NCBI RefSeq assembly: GCF_900107605.1
Contig: NZ_FNQJ01000009.1
Span: 1 to 64,000, forward strand
Reading direction: 5' to 3'
Origin: Acidovorax soli
Lineage (GTDB): Bacteria > Pseudomonadota > Gammaproteobacteria > Burkholderiales > Burkholderiaceae_C
DNA length: 64,000 nucleotides
The position numbers were made by a program, and so were the translations under genes. Shown here one piece after another: positions 7,302 to 15,788 of the stretch. The number at the start of each line of letters is the position of its first letter. The stretch's first letter is position 1. Below the pieces are notes generated by a model, which made no database searches, was not told the DNA's origin, and saw only the letters and a list, made by a program, of their open reading frames with translations.

Positions 7302-8282
7302 TTGAACATTTCCAAGTTCGCCACCGCCCGCGTGGCCCTATCTGTCGCTCTTGTCGTCTGCAGCGTTGCAACCGCTGCGCAAAGCGCCTACCCCAACCAG
7401 CCCATCAAGCTTGTCGTACCGTTCCCGCCAGCCGGTGGCACCGATGTGCTCACGCGCCTGGTGGCCAACGAGGTGACATTGAAGGACAGCAAGTGGAACT
7501 TCATCGTCGACAACAAGCCGGGCGCGGGTGGGAACATCGGCATGGACGCCGTCGCAAAAAGCAAGAAGGACGGCTACACCGTCGGAACGGGGCAGACCGC
7601 CAACCTGGCCATCAATCCAACGCTGTACACAAAGATGCCTTTCGATGCTTCGAAGGACTTTGCGCCGGTCGTGCTCCTGGCCTCGCAGCCACTTGTCTTG
7701 GTCGTCCGAGCAGACTCTCCCATCAAGAACCTGGAAGACCTGAAAACACAGGGCCAGAGCAGGCAGCTGACGATGGCTTCCGCCGGCACCGGCACCGTGG
7801 GCCATGTGGGCGGCGAAATGTTCGCCCGCCGTGCGGGCATCAAGGTCATGCACGTCCCGTACAAGGGCGCCGGCCCCGCCACCACCGACCTGTTGGGCGG
7901 TCAAACGGACATCTACTTCGCCACCCCGCCCAGCATCGTCTCCATGGTCAAGGCTGGCAAATTGCGCGCCGTCGCCGTCACTTCGCTCAAGCGGATTGAA
8001 GTGCTTCCCGATGTTCCCACCGTCGCCGAGTCCGGCTACCAGGGTTTCGTCGTGGAGGACTGGAAGGCGCTCGTTGCTCCGGCCGGCACGCCGCCTGAAG
8101 CCATCACCAAGGTGAATGAGGCCGTGAACGCGGCCCTGAAGCGGCCAGAGATCATGGCCCGCCTGCGCGACGAAGGCAGCGTTGCACGCGGTGGCTCGCC
8201 GGCGGAGCTCGGCGCCTTCATGAAGAGCGAACAGACGCGCTGGGGCACCGCTGTCCGTGAATCGGGCGCGAAGCTCGATTGA
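7302..8282 (+). CDS. Bug-family (TctC) tripartite tricarboxylate receptor, copy 1
   Basis: A 326-residue periplasmic binding protein with an N-terminal signal peptide ending near ATAAQSA. After it come the Bug hallmarks: YPNQPIKLVVPFPPAGGTDVL, the ligand-binding loop, VDNKPGAGGNIG, HVPYKGAGPATTDLLGGQ and the C-terminal VAPAGTPPEAI. The start is TTG with AGGAGAC upstream. Bug proteins bind carboxylates with a characteristic two-water clamp and hand them to TctAB or act in signalling. No tctA or tctB gene is in the window, so this receptor depends on membrane parts encoded elsewhere or on a different role. The next gene encodes a second, diverged Bug protein. Confidence 0.92.
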   Translation: MNISKFATARVALSVALVVCSVATAAQSAYPNQPIKLVVPFPPAGGTDVLTRLVANEVTLKDSKWNFIVDNKPGAGGNIGMDAVAKSKKDGYTVGTGQTANLAINPTLYTKMPFDASKDFAPVVLLASQPLVLVVRADSPIKNLEDLKTQGQSRQLTMASAGTGTVGHVGGEMFARRAGIKVMHVPYKGAGPATTDLLGGQTDIYFATPPSIVSMVKAGKLRAVAVTSLKRIEVLPDVPTVAESGYQGFVVEDWKALVAPAGTPPEAITKVNEAVNAALKRPEIMARLRDEGSVARGGSPAELGAFMKSEQTRWGTAVRESGAKLD

Positions 8283-8315
8283 GTGCCCCTCTCTCAACAA
8301 CTTCCGGAGACTTTC

Positions 8316-9278
8316 ATGCCATTCAACACCTTGCGCCGAGCCATCGTCCTTGCAAGCGCCGCATCCCTCTTCAGTGCTGGCGCGTTCGCTCAGAAGCCCG
8401 TCACCATCATTGTTCCCTATGCGCCTGGCGGCAGCGCCGACTTGGTGACGCGTGTCATCGCGCAGTTCGCCGCACCCGGCGTCGGCGCACCGATGATTGT
8501 CGACAACCGCACCGGTGGCGGCGGCGTCGTCGGCTGGGGTGCAGCCGCCCGGTCTGCCCCCGACGGCAATACCTTGCTCACCGTCGAGCTCTCCTACACC
8601 ATCGCCGCTGGCCTGATTACGACACTTCCATTCGACCCCAAGAAAGCCTTCACACAGGTCGCAACGGCGGTCAAGGTCCCGCATGTTCTGGTCATCAATC
8701 CGGCCGTGCCTGCGAAGACAGTGCAGGAGTTCATCGCCCTGGCCAAGGCACAGCCGGGCAAGCTGAACTATGGCTCTGGCGGCAACGGCACCAACACGCA
8801 TCTGGCGGGCGAACTTTTCAAAAGCACCACGGGTGTCGACATCGTGCACGTCCCCTACAAAGGCGCCGGCGCCGTCCTGACCGACCTCATGGGCAACCAG
8901 GTTCAGGCCCTCATCACCTCCGTACCCACCGCGCTTCCGCACATCAAGAGCGGCAAGCTCCGCGCCCTCATGGTGACCGGGGCAGAGCGCAACGCCATGC
9001 TGCCCGACGTGCCGTCCGCCAAGGAAGCAGGCATTCCCAGGATGGACATGGACTACTGGATTGGCATCGGCGCCCCGGCCGGCACACCGCAAGTCGTCGT
9101 GGACAGGCTGAACAAGGAGTTCAACGCATCCCTTGCCCAACCGGAGGCCAAAAAGAAGATTGCCGAGATGGGCCTGACGGTGGTGGCGAATACACCCGCC
9201 CAGGCAACGCAACTGGTCAACAGCGAGATCCAGCGCTGGAGCGCCGTCATCCAGCAGGCCGGCATCAAGGCCGACTGA
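8316..9278 (+). CDS. Bug-family (TctC) tripartite tricarboxylate receptor, copy 2
   Basis: A 320-residue secreted binding protein of the same family as the preceding gene but only distantly similar. The signal peptide ends at GAFAQ, and the Bug motifs KPVTIIVPYAPGGSADLV, VDNRTGGGGVVGW and HVPYKGAGAVLTDLMGNQ follow. A GTG at 8283 would extend the protein by 11 residues, but the ATG at 8316 has CGGAGA six bases before it and gives a normal signal peptide. Two different Bug receptors in one operon suggest two related ligands, or a transporter receptor plus a sensing receptor. Confidence 0.92.
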   Translation: MPFNTLRRAIVLASAASLFSAGAFAQKPVTIIVPYAPGGSADLVTRVIAQFAAPGVGAPMIVDNRTGGGGVVGWGAAARSAPDGNTLLTVELSYTIAAGLITTLPFDPKKAFTQVATAVKVPHVLVINPAVPAKTVQEFIALAKAQPGKLNYGSGGNGTNTHLAGELFKSTTGVDIVHVPYKGAGAVLTDLMGNQVQALITSVPTALPHIKSGKLRALMVTGAERNAMLPDVPSAKEAGIPRMDMDYWIGIGAPAGTPQVVVDRLNKEFNASLAQPEAKKKIAEMGLTVVANTPAQATQLVNSEIQRWSAVIQQAGIKAD

Positions 9279-9288
9279 GGAGAGCGTC

Positions 9289-10488
9289 ATGTCCAATGCG
9301 CTTCGCGGCGTCCGCGTCCTTGACCTCACCAACGTGCTGGCAGGGCCCTTCGCCTGCCACCAGCTGGCCCACATGGGCGCCGACGTCATCAAGGTGGAGA
9401 CCCGCAACGGCGGCGACCTGGCGCGCCAGCTCGGCGCCGACCCCGAGCTGAACAAGCGCTACATGGGCGTCTCGTTTCTGGCGCAGAACCCGGGCAAGCG
9501 CTCCATCACCATCGACTTCAAGCACCCGACCGGAAAAGACGTATTCAGGAAACTGGTGCGCACGGCCGACGTCGTGGTAGAGAACTTCCGCCCCGGCGTC
9601 ATGCAGCGCCTGGGACTTGGCTACGACGAACTCCTGAAGGAGAACCCCAAGCTCATCTACTGCGCCATCTCGGGATTTGGCCAGGATGGGCCGCTTCGCG
9701 ACCTGCCGGCGTACGACCAAATCATCCAGGGCATGTCAGGCGTCATGAGCATCACCGGTGCGCCAGAGAACGCGCCTTACCGCGTCGGCTATCCGGTCGC
9801 CGACACGATTGGGGGCATCACCGCGGCATTCGCGGTCGCGGCAGCCTTGGCGGACCGGGAGCGCAGCGGCGGAACCTTCATCGATGTCTCGATGCTCGAA
9901 GCCGTCATGGCGACCATGGGATGGGCGGTCTCGAACCACCTGATTGCAGGTCGCGAGCCCAAGCCCATGGGCAACGAGAACGTGACCGCCAGCCCGTCCG
10001 GAACTTTCCGTACCGGTGACGGACTTCTGAACATCGCCGCCAACAAGCAAGAGCAGTTCGAGGCCGTGTGCCAGGTCGTGGGACGCCCCGAACTCATCAC
10101 CGACGCGCGCTTCAGCGAACGACAGGCTCGCCTGCAGCACCGGTTCGAACTCAAGGCAGCTTTAGAGGAAGCCATGGCCATGAAGTCGACGGACGAGTGG
10201 TGGACACTTTTCAATCAGGCTGGCGTGCCTGCAGGCCCTGTCTACTCGGTTCCCCAGGCCCTTGAACACCCCCAGGTGGCTGAACGCGGCATGGTGGGTC
10301 GCTTTGACAATGTGCCCGGTGTCGGTCGCGACATTCGCCTGGTACGCACAGGCTTCAAGGTGAATGGCCAAGCACCTCGGGTCGACTCAGCGCCACCCAC
10401 GCTGGGGCAGCACTCTGATGAAATTCTGGCGGAACTGGGCTATTCGCCTCTGGAAATTGAGGCACTGAAAGAGGAGAAGGCAGTATGA
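9289..10488 (+). CDS. Class III (CaiB/BaiF-family) CoA-transferase
   Basis: A 399-residue CaiB/BaiF/Frc-type CoA-transferase. The N-terminal GVRVLDLTNVLAGPFA, the ADVIKVE turn, the VENFRPGVMQRLGLGY segment and the catalytic aspartate in PAYDQIIQGMSG (Asp143) are all present, as is the C-terminal LGQHSDEILAELGYS. These enzymes move CoA between carboxylic acids, commonly from succinyl-CoA, through aspartyl and acyl anhydride intermediates. It overlaps the following lyase gene by ATGA, so the two products are probably made in step. The likely reaction is activation of a tricarboxylate or branched hydroxy acid for cleavage by that lyase; this is an inference from context. Confidence 0.92.
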   Translation: MSNALRGVRVLDLTNVLAGPFACHQLAHMGADVIKVETRNGGDLARQLGADPELNKRYMGVSFLAQNPGKRSITIDFKHPTGKDVFRKLVRTADVVVENFRPGVMQRLGLGYDELLKENPKLIYCAISGFGQDGPLRDLPAYDQIIQGMSGVMSITGAPENAPYRVGYPVADTIGGITAAFAVAAALADRERSGGTFIDVSMLEAVMATMGWAVSNHLIAGREPKPMGNENVTASPSGTFRTGDGLLNIAANKQEQFEAVCQVVGRPELITDARFSERQARLQHRFELKAALEEAMAMKSTDEWWTLFNQAGVPAGPVYSVPQALEHPQVAERGMVGRFDNVPGVGRDIRLVRTGFKVNGQAPRVDSAPPTLGQHSDEILAELGYSPLEIEALKEEKAV

Positions 10489-11324
10489 CGGACACGACAC
10501 CCGATGCACGCAAGGCCACCGAGGACTGGTGGCGCACAAGCATCATCGACATGTCGCCTGGCGTCATCCGCTACCGCGGGTACCCCATCGAAGACTTGAT
10601 TCGCGAGCGAGTCAGCCTGGCGCAGATGATCTGGCTGATGACGCGTGGTGAACTTCCCACCCGCGTCCAGGGCGAACTGCTGGAGTCCGCTCTGATGTCC
10701 GCGGTCGACCATGGTCCGCAAGCTCCGAGCATTGCCATTGCACGCATGGCCGCTACGTGTGGCGTTGGCCTCAACAGCGCCATGGCCTCGGCAGTCAATG
10801 TCCTGGGCGATGTTCACGGGGGCGCGGGCGAACAAGCCGTGGAGCTTTATGAAGACATCGCTGCGCGGATGGACGCGGGCGCAACCGAGGACGACGCAGT
10901 TGCGGCGGGGCTTCGGGCGTTTGTGGAAGTCCATGGCAAGGTCATCTCGGGTTTTGGGCATCGCTTTCACCCTGTAGACCCTAGAAGTGCTCCTTTGCTG
11001 GAGCTCGTCGATGAAGCAGCCAAGAAGGGTGAGGTGAGCGGCAGGTTTGCGCGCATCGGGCGAGCCGTTGAAGCAACGCTGAGCGCGAGCAAAGGCAAGC
11101 CAATCCCCATGAACATCGATGGGGCCACCGCGGTGATCTACGCTGAGCTTGGTTTTCCAGCGCCATTGGCGCGGGGGCTCTTCTGTCTATCGAGGTCGGT
11201 CGGCGTGCTTGCCCACGCGTGGGAACAAACACAGCAAGGCGGCCGCATCAAGGGGCCGATACCCCGCCAGTTCATTCCCACATACCAGGGGCAGCCAAAG
11301 AGGAAGGTGCCGGTTCAACGTTAA
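10485..11324 (+). CDS. Citryl-CoA lyase-like short citrate synthase homolog
   Basis: A 279-residue protein with the citrate synthase catalytic fold but lacking about a third of a normal citrate synthase, as in citryl-CoA lyase. Near the N-terminus is YRGYPIEDL, then GDVHGGAGEQAVELY with the first active-site histidine, GFGHRFHPVDPR with the second histidine and substrate arginine, and MNIDGATAV with the catalytic aspartate. These residues support a retro-aldol or retro-Claisen cleavage such as citryl-CoA to acetyl-CoA and oxaloacetate; citramalyl-CoA or a related CoA ester is an alternative. The start overlaps the CoA-transferase stop (ATGA). It ends the operon. Confidence 0.8.
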   Translation: MTDTTPDARKATEDWWRTSIIDMSPGVIRYRGYPIEDLIRERVSLAQMIWLMTRGELPTRVQGELLESALMSAVDHGPQAPSIAIARMAATCGVGLNSAMASAVNVLGDVHGGAGEQAVELYEDIAARMDAGATEDDAVAAGLRAFVEVHGKVISGFGHRFHPVDPRSAPLLELVDEAAKKGEVSGRFARIGRAVEATLSASKGKPIPMNIDGATAVIYAELGFPAPLARGLFCLSRSVGVLAHAWEQTQQGGRIKGPIPRQFIPTYQGQPKRKVPVQR

Positions 11325-11514
11325 CAGGAGCTGGCCAAGTCGCGTCCCACGCCGCAGAGGTTCACTCAGCAGACGATTTCGCACAGGCGGCCAATGTCTG
11401 CTGGGGGCCGACTGCCGTCCGCCCCCCAAGCTGCGCGGCAACGCAACCAAGGCATCTCAAGCCCTCCAGGCACCCAGCACCCATTCATCAATCACCAGCA
11501 GCAAATAAATAGCA

Positions 11515-11555
11515 AACGCCCCACGCAAACCTTGCGGCCTGCGCGGGGCGTTGCG
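11515..11555. terminator. Hairpin between convergent lyase and thiolase genes
   Basis: AACGCCCC at 11515-11522 pairs with GGGGCGTT at 11545-11552, with ACGCAA and TTGCGG able to form an inner stem. It lies between two genes that converge, the usual place for a two-way terminator. The T-run is short on both strands, so the efficiency is uncertain. Confidence 0.5.
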
Positions 11556-11575
11556 TTCTAACCGGCCGTCAGCGC

Positions 11576-12751
11576 TTACAGCACTTCAAACACGCCCGCC
11601 GCACCCATGCCGCCGCCGATGCACATGGTCACGCACACGCGCTTGGCGCCACGGCGTTTGCCTTCGATAAGGGCGTGGCCCGTGAGGCGCTGGCCGCTCA
11701 TGCCATAGGGGTGGCCCACAGCGATGGCACCACCGTTGACATTGAGCTTGTCGGCAGGGATGCCCAGCTTGTCGCGGCAGTAGAGCACCTGCACGGCGAA
11801 GGCTTCGTTCAGCTCCCACAGGTCGATGTCGTTCATCGACAGGCCCAGGCGCTTGAGCACCTTGGGGATGGCGAACACGGGGCCGATCCCCATTTCGTCG
11901 GGTTCGCAACCGGCCACCGCGAAGCCCAGGAAACGGCCCAGGGGCTTGAGGCCTTTCTTCGCGACCAGGTCTTCGTGCATGACGACCACGGCACCGGCCC
12001 CATCCGAGAGCTGGCTCGAATTGCCAGCCGACATCAGGCCGCCCGGCAGGGCCGAGCGCAGGCCCTTGATGCCGTCGTAGGAGGTGCCGGCGCGGATGCC
12101 TTCGTCCACGCTCACCGTCACCTGCCTGGTGGTCAGGCCCATGGCCTTGTCGGCCACACCCATGGTCACGGTGATGGGTGCGATTTCGTCGGTGAACAGG
12201 CCCGCCTCCAACGCAGCGGCAGCCTTCTGCTGGCTGGCGGCGCCGTATTCGTCCATGGCCTGGCGGCTGATGTTGTAGCGCTTGGCGACCTGCTCGGCCG
12301 TCTGCAGCATGGGCCAGTAGACCTCGGGCTTGTTCTTCATGAGCCAGGTCTCCTGCAGCATGTGCTGATTCATTTCCTGCGCGGTGCAGGAGATGGTTTC
12401 CAGGCCGCCGGCCACATAGATGTCGCCTTCGTTGGCGATGATGCGCTGGGCGGCGGTGGCGATGGTCTGCAGGCCCGACGAGCAGAAGCGGTTGATGGTC
12501 ATACCCGACACGGTGACGGGGCAGCCGGCGCGCAGGGCGGCCTGGCGGGCAATATTGGCGCCGCTGGCACCTTCGGGGGTGCCGCAGCCCATGATGACGT
12601 CGTCCACTTCGGCGGCTTCAATGCCGGCGCGCTGGATGGCGTGCTCGATCACGTGGCCGCCCAGCGTGGCGCCGTGGGTCATGTTGAAGGCGCCCTTCCA
12701 GCTCTTCGTCAAGGGGGTGCGTGCGGTCGATACGATTACTGCGGAAGTCAT
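11576..12751 (-). CDS. Acetyl-CoA C-acyltransferase (thiolase)
   Basis: A 391-residue thiolase of normal length. The acyl-accepting Cys90 is in [12 protein letters not shown], the histidine in [14 protein letters not shown] (His347) and the second cysteine in [10 protein letters not shown] (Cys377) complete the active site. It would split 3-ketoacyl-CoA into acetyl-CoA and a shortened acyl-CoA (or condense two acetyl-CoA). It lies 33 bases after the FadB-like gene on the same strand, the arrangement of a fadBA unit, so degradation is the more likely direction. AAGGAAC lies five to eleven bases before the ATG. Confidence 0.93.
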   Translation of the reverse strand: MTSAVIVSTARTPLTKSWKGAFNMTHGATLGGHVIEHAIQRAGIEAAEVDDVIMGCGTPEGASGANIARQAALRAGCPVTVSGMTINRFCSSGLQTIATAAQRIIANEGDIYVAGGLETISCTAQEMNQHMLQETWLMKNKPEVYWPMLQTAEQVAKRYNISRQAMDEYGAASQQKAAAALEAGLFTDEIAPITVTMGVADKAMGLTTRQVTVSVDEGIRAGTSYDGIKGLRSALPGGLMSAGNSSQLSDGAGAVVVMHEDLVAKKGLKPLGRFLGFAVAGCEPDEMGIGPVFAIPKVLKRLGLSMNDIDLWELNEAFAVQVLYCRDKLGIPADKLNVNGGAIAVGHPYGMSGQRLTGHALIEGKRRGAKRVCVTMCIGGGMGAAGVFEVL

Positions 12752-12784
12752 GTTGGTTCCTTGTTCGGTGGTGTAGCTGGGCGC

Positions 12785-14884
12785 TCAGTTGAAGGCCTTG
12801 CCTTCGGCGGCCAGCTTGGCCAGCAGCGGCGCGGGCTTCCAGAACGCGGCGTCGTCCAGCGGGTTCTTGGCAAAGCGGTTCATGGCCTGGACCACGTTGA
12901 ACAGGCCGACTTCGTTGGCGTAGTTCAGCGGGCCGCCACGGTGCACCGGGAAGCCGTAGCCAAAGATGTAGACCACGTCGATGTCACTGGCCTTGTTGGC
13001 AATGCCTTCTTCGAGGATGTGGGCGGCTTCGTTGACCAGGCTGAACACCAGGCGCTGCACGATTTCCTCGTCGGAGATCTTGCGCGGGGTGATGCCGAGC
13101 GACGCGCGGTGGTCCTCGATCATCTTCACCACTTCGGCGTTCGGGATCGCGTCGCGCTTGCCAGGCACGTAGTCGTACCAGCCGGCGCCAGTCTTCTGGC
13201 CGAAGCGGCCCTTCTCGCACAGCAAGTCGGCGGTCTTGCTGTACTTCATGTCGGGCTTTTCGGTGTAGCGGCGCTTGCGGATGGCCCAGCCGATGTCGTT
13301 GCCGGCCAGGTCGCCCATGCGGAACGGCCCCATGGCCATGCCGAATTTTTCCATCGCCTTGTCCACCTGCTCGGGCGTGCAGCCTTCGTCGAGCAGGAAG
13401 CCGCCCTGGCGGCCGTATTGCTCGATCATGCGGTTGCCGATGAAACCATCGCACACGCCGGAGACCACGGCGGTCTTCCTGATCTTCTTGGCCATGGCCA
13501 TCACGGTGGCCAGCACGTCCTTGGCGGTGGCGTCGCCACGCACCACTTCGAGCAGCTTCATCACGTTGGCCGGGCTGAAGAAGTGCAGGCCCACCACGTC
13601 CTGCGGCCGCTGGGTGAAATTGGCGATCTTGTTGACGTCGAGCGTGGAGGTGTTGGAGGCCAGGATGGCGCCGGGCTTCATCACGGCGTCGAGCTGCTTG
13701 AACACGGCTTCCTTCACGCCCAGTTCCTCAAACACCGCCTCGATCACGAGGTCGGCATCCTTGAGGTCGTCATAGCTCAGCGTGGTGGACAGCAGGGCCA
13801 TGCGCTGCTCGTACTTGTCCTGCTTGAGCTTGCCCTTCTTGACCTGGGCTTCGTAGTTCTTTCGGATGGTGGCGATGCCACGGTCCAGCGCCTCCTGCTT
13901 CATCTCCAGCATCTTCACGGGGATGCCGGCGTTGAGGAAGTTCATGGCAATGCCACCGCCCATGGTGCCGGCACCGATCACGGCCACGGCCTGGATGTCG
14001 CGCTTGGGGGTGTCGGAAGGCACGTCGGGAATCTTGCTCGCAGCACGCTCGGCCAGGAACAGGTGGCGCAGCGAGCGCGATTCGGGTGTCCACATCAGGT
14101 TGATGAACAGCTCGCGCTCGAACAGCAGGCCATCGGCAAACTTCTTCTTGGTGGCGGCCTCGACGGCGTCCACGCACTTGGCGGGCGCCGGGAAGTTCTT
14201 GCTCATGCCCTTGACCATGTTGCGCGCGAACTGGAAGTACGCGTCGCCCTGCGGGTGCTTGCAGGGCAGATTGCGCACCAGGGGCATGGGGCGCACGTCG
14301 GCCACGCTCTGCGCGAAAGCCAGGGCCTCGGCGGCCAATGCCTCAGGCGATGCCGCCATCTTGTCGAACAGCTTCTGGCCGGGCATGGAGCCGAGCAGCT
14401 CGCTCTTGACGGGCTCGCCGCTCACGATCATGTTCAGGGCTGCCTCCACACCGACCACGCGCGGCAGGCGCTGGGTGCCGCCAGCGCCGGGCAGGATGCC
14501 CAGCTTCACTTCGGGCAGGGCCACGCTGCAACCAGGGGCTGCAATACGGTAATGGCAGCCCAGGGCCAGCTCCAGTCCACCGCCCATGCAGACCGAGTGG
14601 ATCGCGGCCACCACGGGCTTGGGCGAATTCTCCACGGCAGCAATCACGGAGTGCAGGTTGGGCTCTTGCAGTGATTTGTCGGTGCCGAATTCCTTGATGT
14701 CGGCGCCGCCGGAAAACGCACCGCCCGCACCGGTGATGACGATGGACGTCACCGCGGCATCGTCATTGGCACGGGTCAGGCCGTCCACAATGCCCTGGCG
14801 GGTCGACAGGCCGAGCCCGTTGACGGGAGGATTGGCCAGCGTGATCACGGCAACGGAGCCGTGGACTTTGTATTCAGCGGTCAT
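12785..14884 (-). CDS. fadB: FadB/FadJ-like enoyl-CoA hydratase / 3-hydroxyacyl-CoA dehydrogenase
   Basis: A 699-residue multifunctional beta-oxidation protein. The N-terminal crotonase domain has GGAFSGGADIKEFG (about 54-67) and CMGGGLELALGCHY (about 99-112). The NAD-binding domain starts at about residue 300 with AVIGAGTMGGGIAMNFL, and the dehydrogenase helical domain follows, with HFFSPANVMKLLEVV containing the catalytic histidine. It would hydrate enoyl-CoA and oxidise the L-3-hydroxyacyl-CoA; the downstream thiolase finishes the cycle. It has its own promoter with an operator-like site 27 bases upstream. Whether it prefers fatty acyl-CoA or a dicarboxyl/aromatic acyl-CoA cannot be read. 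Confidence 0.93.
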   Translation of the reverse strand: MTAEYKVHGSVAVITLANPPVNGLGLSTRQGIVDGLTRANDDAAVTSIVITGAGGAFSGGADIKEFGTDKSLQEPNLHSVIAAVENSPKPVVAAIHSVCMGGGLELALGCHYRIAAPGCSVALPEVKLGILPGAGGTQRLPRVVGVEAALNMIVSGEPVKSELLGSMPGQKLFDKMAASPEALAAEALAFAQSVADVRPMPLVRNLPCKHPQGDAYFQFARNMVKGMSKNFPAPAKCVDAVEAATKKKFADGLLFERELFINLMWTPESRSLRHLFLAERAASKIPDVPSDTPKRDIQAVAVIGAGTMGGGIAMNFLNAGIPVKMLEMKQEALDRGIATIRKNYEAQVKKGKLKQDKYEQRMALLSTTLSYDDLKDADLVIEAVFEELGVKEAVFKQLDAVMKPGAILASNTSTLDVNKIANFTQRPQDVVGLHFFSPANVMKLLEVVRGDATAKDVLATVMAMAKKIRKTAVVSGVCDGFIGNRMIEQYGRQGGFLLDEGCTPEQVDKAMEKFGMAMGPFRMGDLAGNDIGWAIRKRRYTEKPDMKYSKTADLLCEKGRFGQKTGAGWYDYVPGKRDAIPNAEVVKMIEDHRASLGITPRKISDEEIVQRLVFSLVNEAAHILEEGIANKASDIDVVYIFGYGFPVHRGGPLNYANEVGLFNVVQAMNRFAKNPLDDAAFWKPAPLLAKLAAEGKAFN

Positions 14885-14901
14885 GCTGTTGTTCCTTGAA
14901 A

Positions 14902-14923
14902 ATTATAAAAGAACGATCGTGCG
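14902..14923 (-). promoter_or_regulatory. fadB promoter -10 box with TetR-like palindrome in the spacer
   Basis: On the minus strand a perfect TATAAT lies at 14907-14902, 18 bases before the fadB ATG. Directly upstream, at 14911-14922, is GAACGATCGTGC, a near-perfect palindrome around ACGATCGT, placed where it would sit between -10 and -35. No good -35 is visible. The layout suits repression by a TetR-type regulator of acyl-CoA catabolism. Confidence 0.5.
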
Positions 14924-15091
14924 ATTTTTATTGTAGAGAGTTCTGCCAGCGTTGACTGTGCCGATTTGTCTCGCCCGGGACAAACGACGAACAGCCACTC
15001 AGATGGGAGCAAATGCGGCCCATGGAACAAGGCAGTGAGCACCTCGCCGGCGCCAGCAGGCCTGAGCCCCCTGCATCGCCGGCCCGCGTGG

Positions 15092-15787
15092 TCAGACCTC
15101 CAACCACTCTTTGCGGACATAGCTGTCGGCCCGCAAGGTTTCGGGGGTTCCCTGGAAAACGATGCTGCCATGGCCCATGACCAGCGTCCGGTCGGAGATG
15201 GTCATGGCGATGGTGAGCTTTTGCTCGATCAGCAGAACCGAGATGCCGCGCGATTGGATGGTCTGCAAGTATTGCCCCACCAGTTCAACGATCTTGGGAG
15301 CCAGGCCCTCGGTGGGTTCGTCGATGATGATGAGGTCGGGGTCGCCCATCAGGGTACGGCACAGGGTGAGCATCTGCTGCTCGCCGCCCGACATCACGCC
15401 CGCCTCGATGTTGCGGCGCTCCTTGAGGCGGGGGAACATGTCGTACATGTCATCAAACGACCACCGGCTGCCCTTGCCCTTGCCTTTTTGCCCCAGCAGC
15501 AGGTTCTGGTGCACCGTGAGGTTGGGAAAGACATCGCGGCTTTCGGGCACATAACCAATGCCCAGATGGGCAATCTCGTAGGCCTTTTTTCCCTTGAGGG
15601 CCTGCCCCTTCCATTGCACCGAGCCTTCCCAGTCCACCAGGCCCATCACGGCCTTGGCCGTGGTGGAGCGGCCCGATCCATTGCGCCCCAGCAAGGCCAC
15701 GATTTCACCGGGCTGGATATCGAAGGAAACACCATGGAGCACATGGCTTTTGCCGTAGTAGGCGTGGAGGTTGTCGATTTTCAGCAT
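15092..15787 (-). CDS. livF: ABC transporter ATP-binding protein LivF
   Basis: A 231-residue ATPase of the LivF type, one of two cytoplasmic ATP-binding subunits of a branched-chain amino acid-type (HAAT) importer. The signature VMSGGEQQMLTLCR and Walker B LIIIDEPTEGLAP are intact. The Walker A loop reads GRNGSGRST, with arginine (residue 40) where lysine is almost universal. The frame is open up to 15913, but that part overlaps livG in another frame; the ATG at 15787 lies one base after the livG stop and gives the normal MLKIDNL start. The transported ligand is unknown; the linked acyl-CoA ligase and beta-oxidation genes point to a carboxylic acid. Confidence 0.93.
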   Translation of the reverse strand: MLKIDNLHAYYGKSHVLHGVSFDIQPGEIVALLGRNGSGRSTTAKAVMGLVDWEGSVQWKGQALKGKKAYEIAHLGIGYVPESRDVFPNLTVHQNLLLGQKGKGKGSRWSFDDMYDMFPRLKERRNIEAGVMSGGEQQMLTLCRTLMGDPDLIIIDEPTEGLAPKIVELVGQYLQTIQSRGISVLLIEQKLTIAMTISDRTLVMGHGSIVFQGTPETLRADSYVRKEWLEV

Positions 15788-15788
15788 G

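Noticed and set aside
7338-9455. A 705-codon open frame opposite the two Bug genes
   Set aside because: It runs through two genes and the gap between them on the other strand; composition is that of a shadow frame.
11675-14674. A 999-codon open frame on the plus strand
   Set aside because: It lies antisense to thiolase and FadB and crosses the gap between them, with a His/Gly/Val-rich composition typical of GC-driven shadows.
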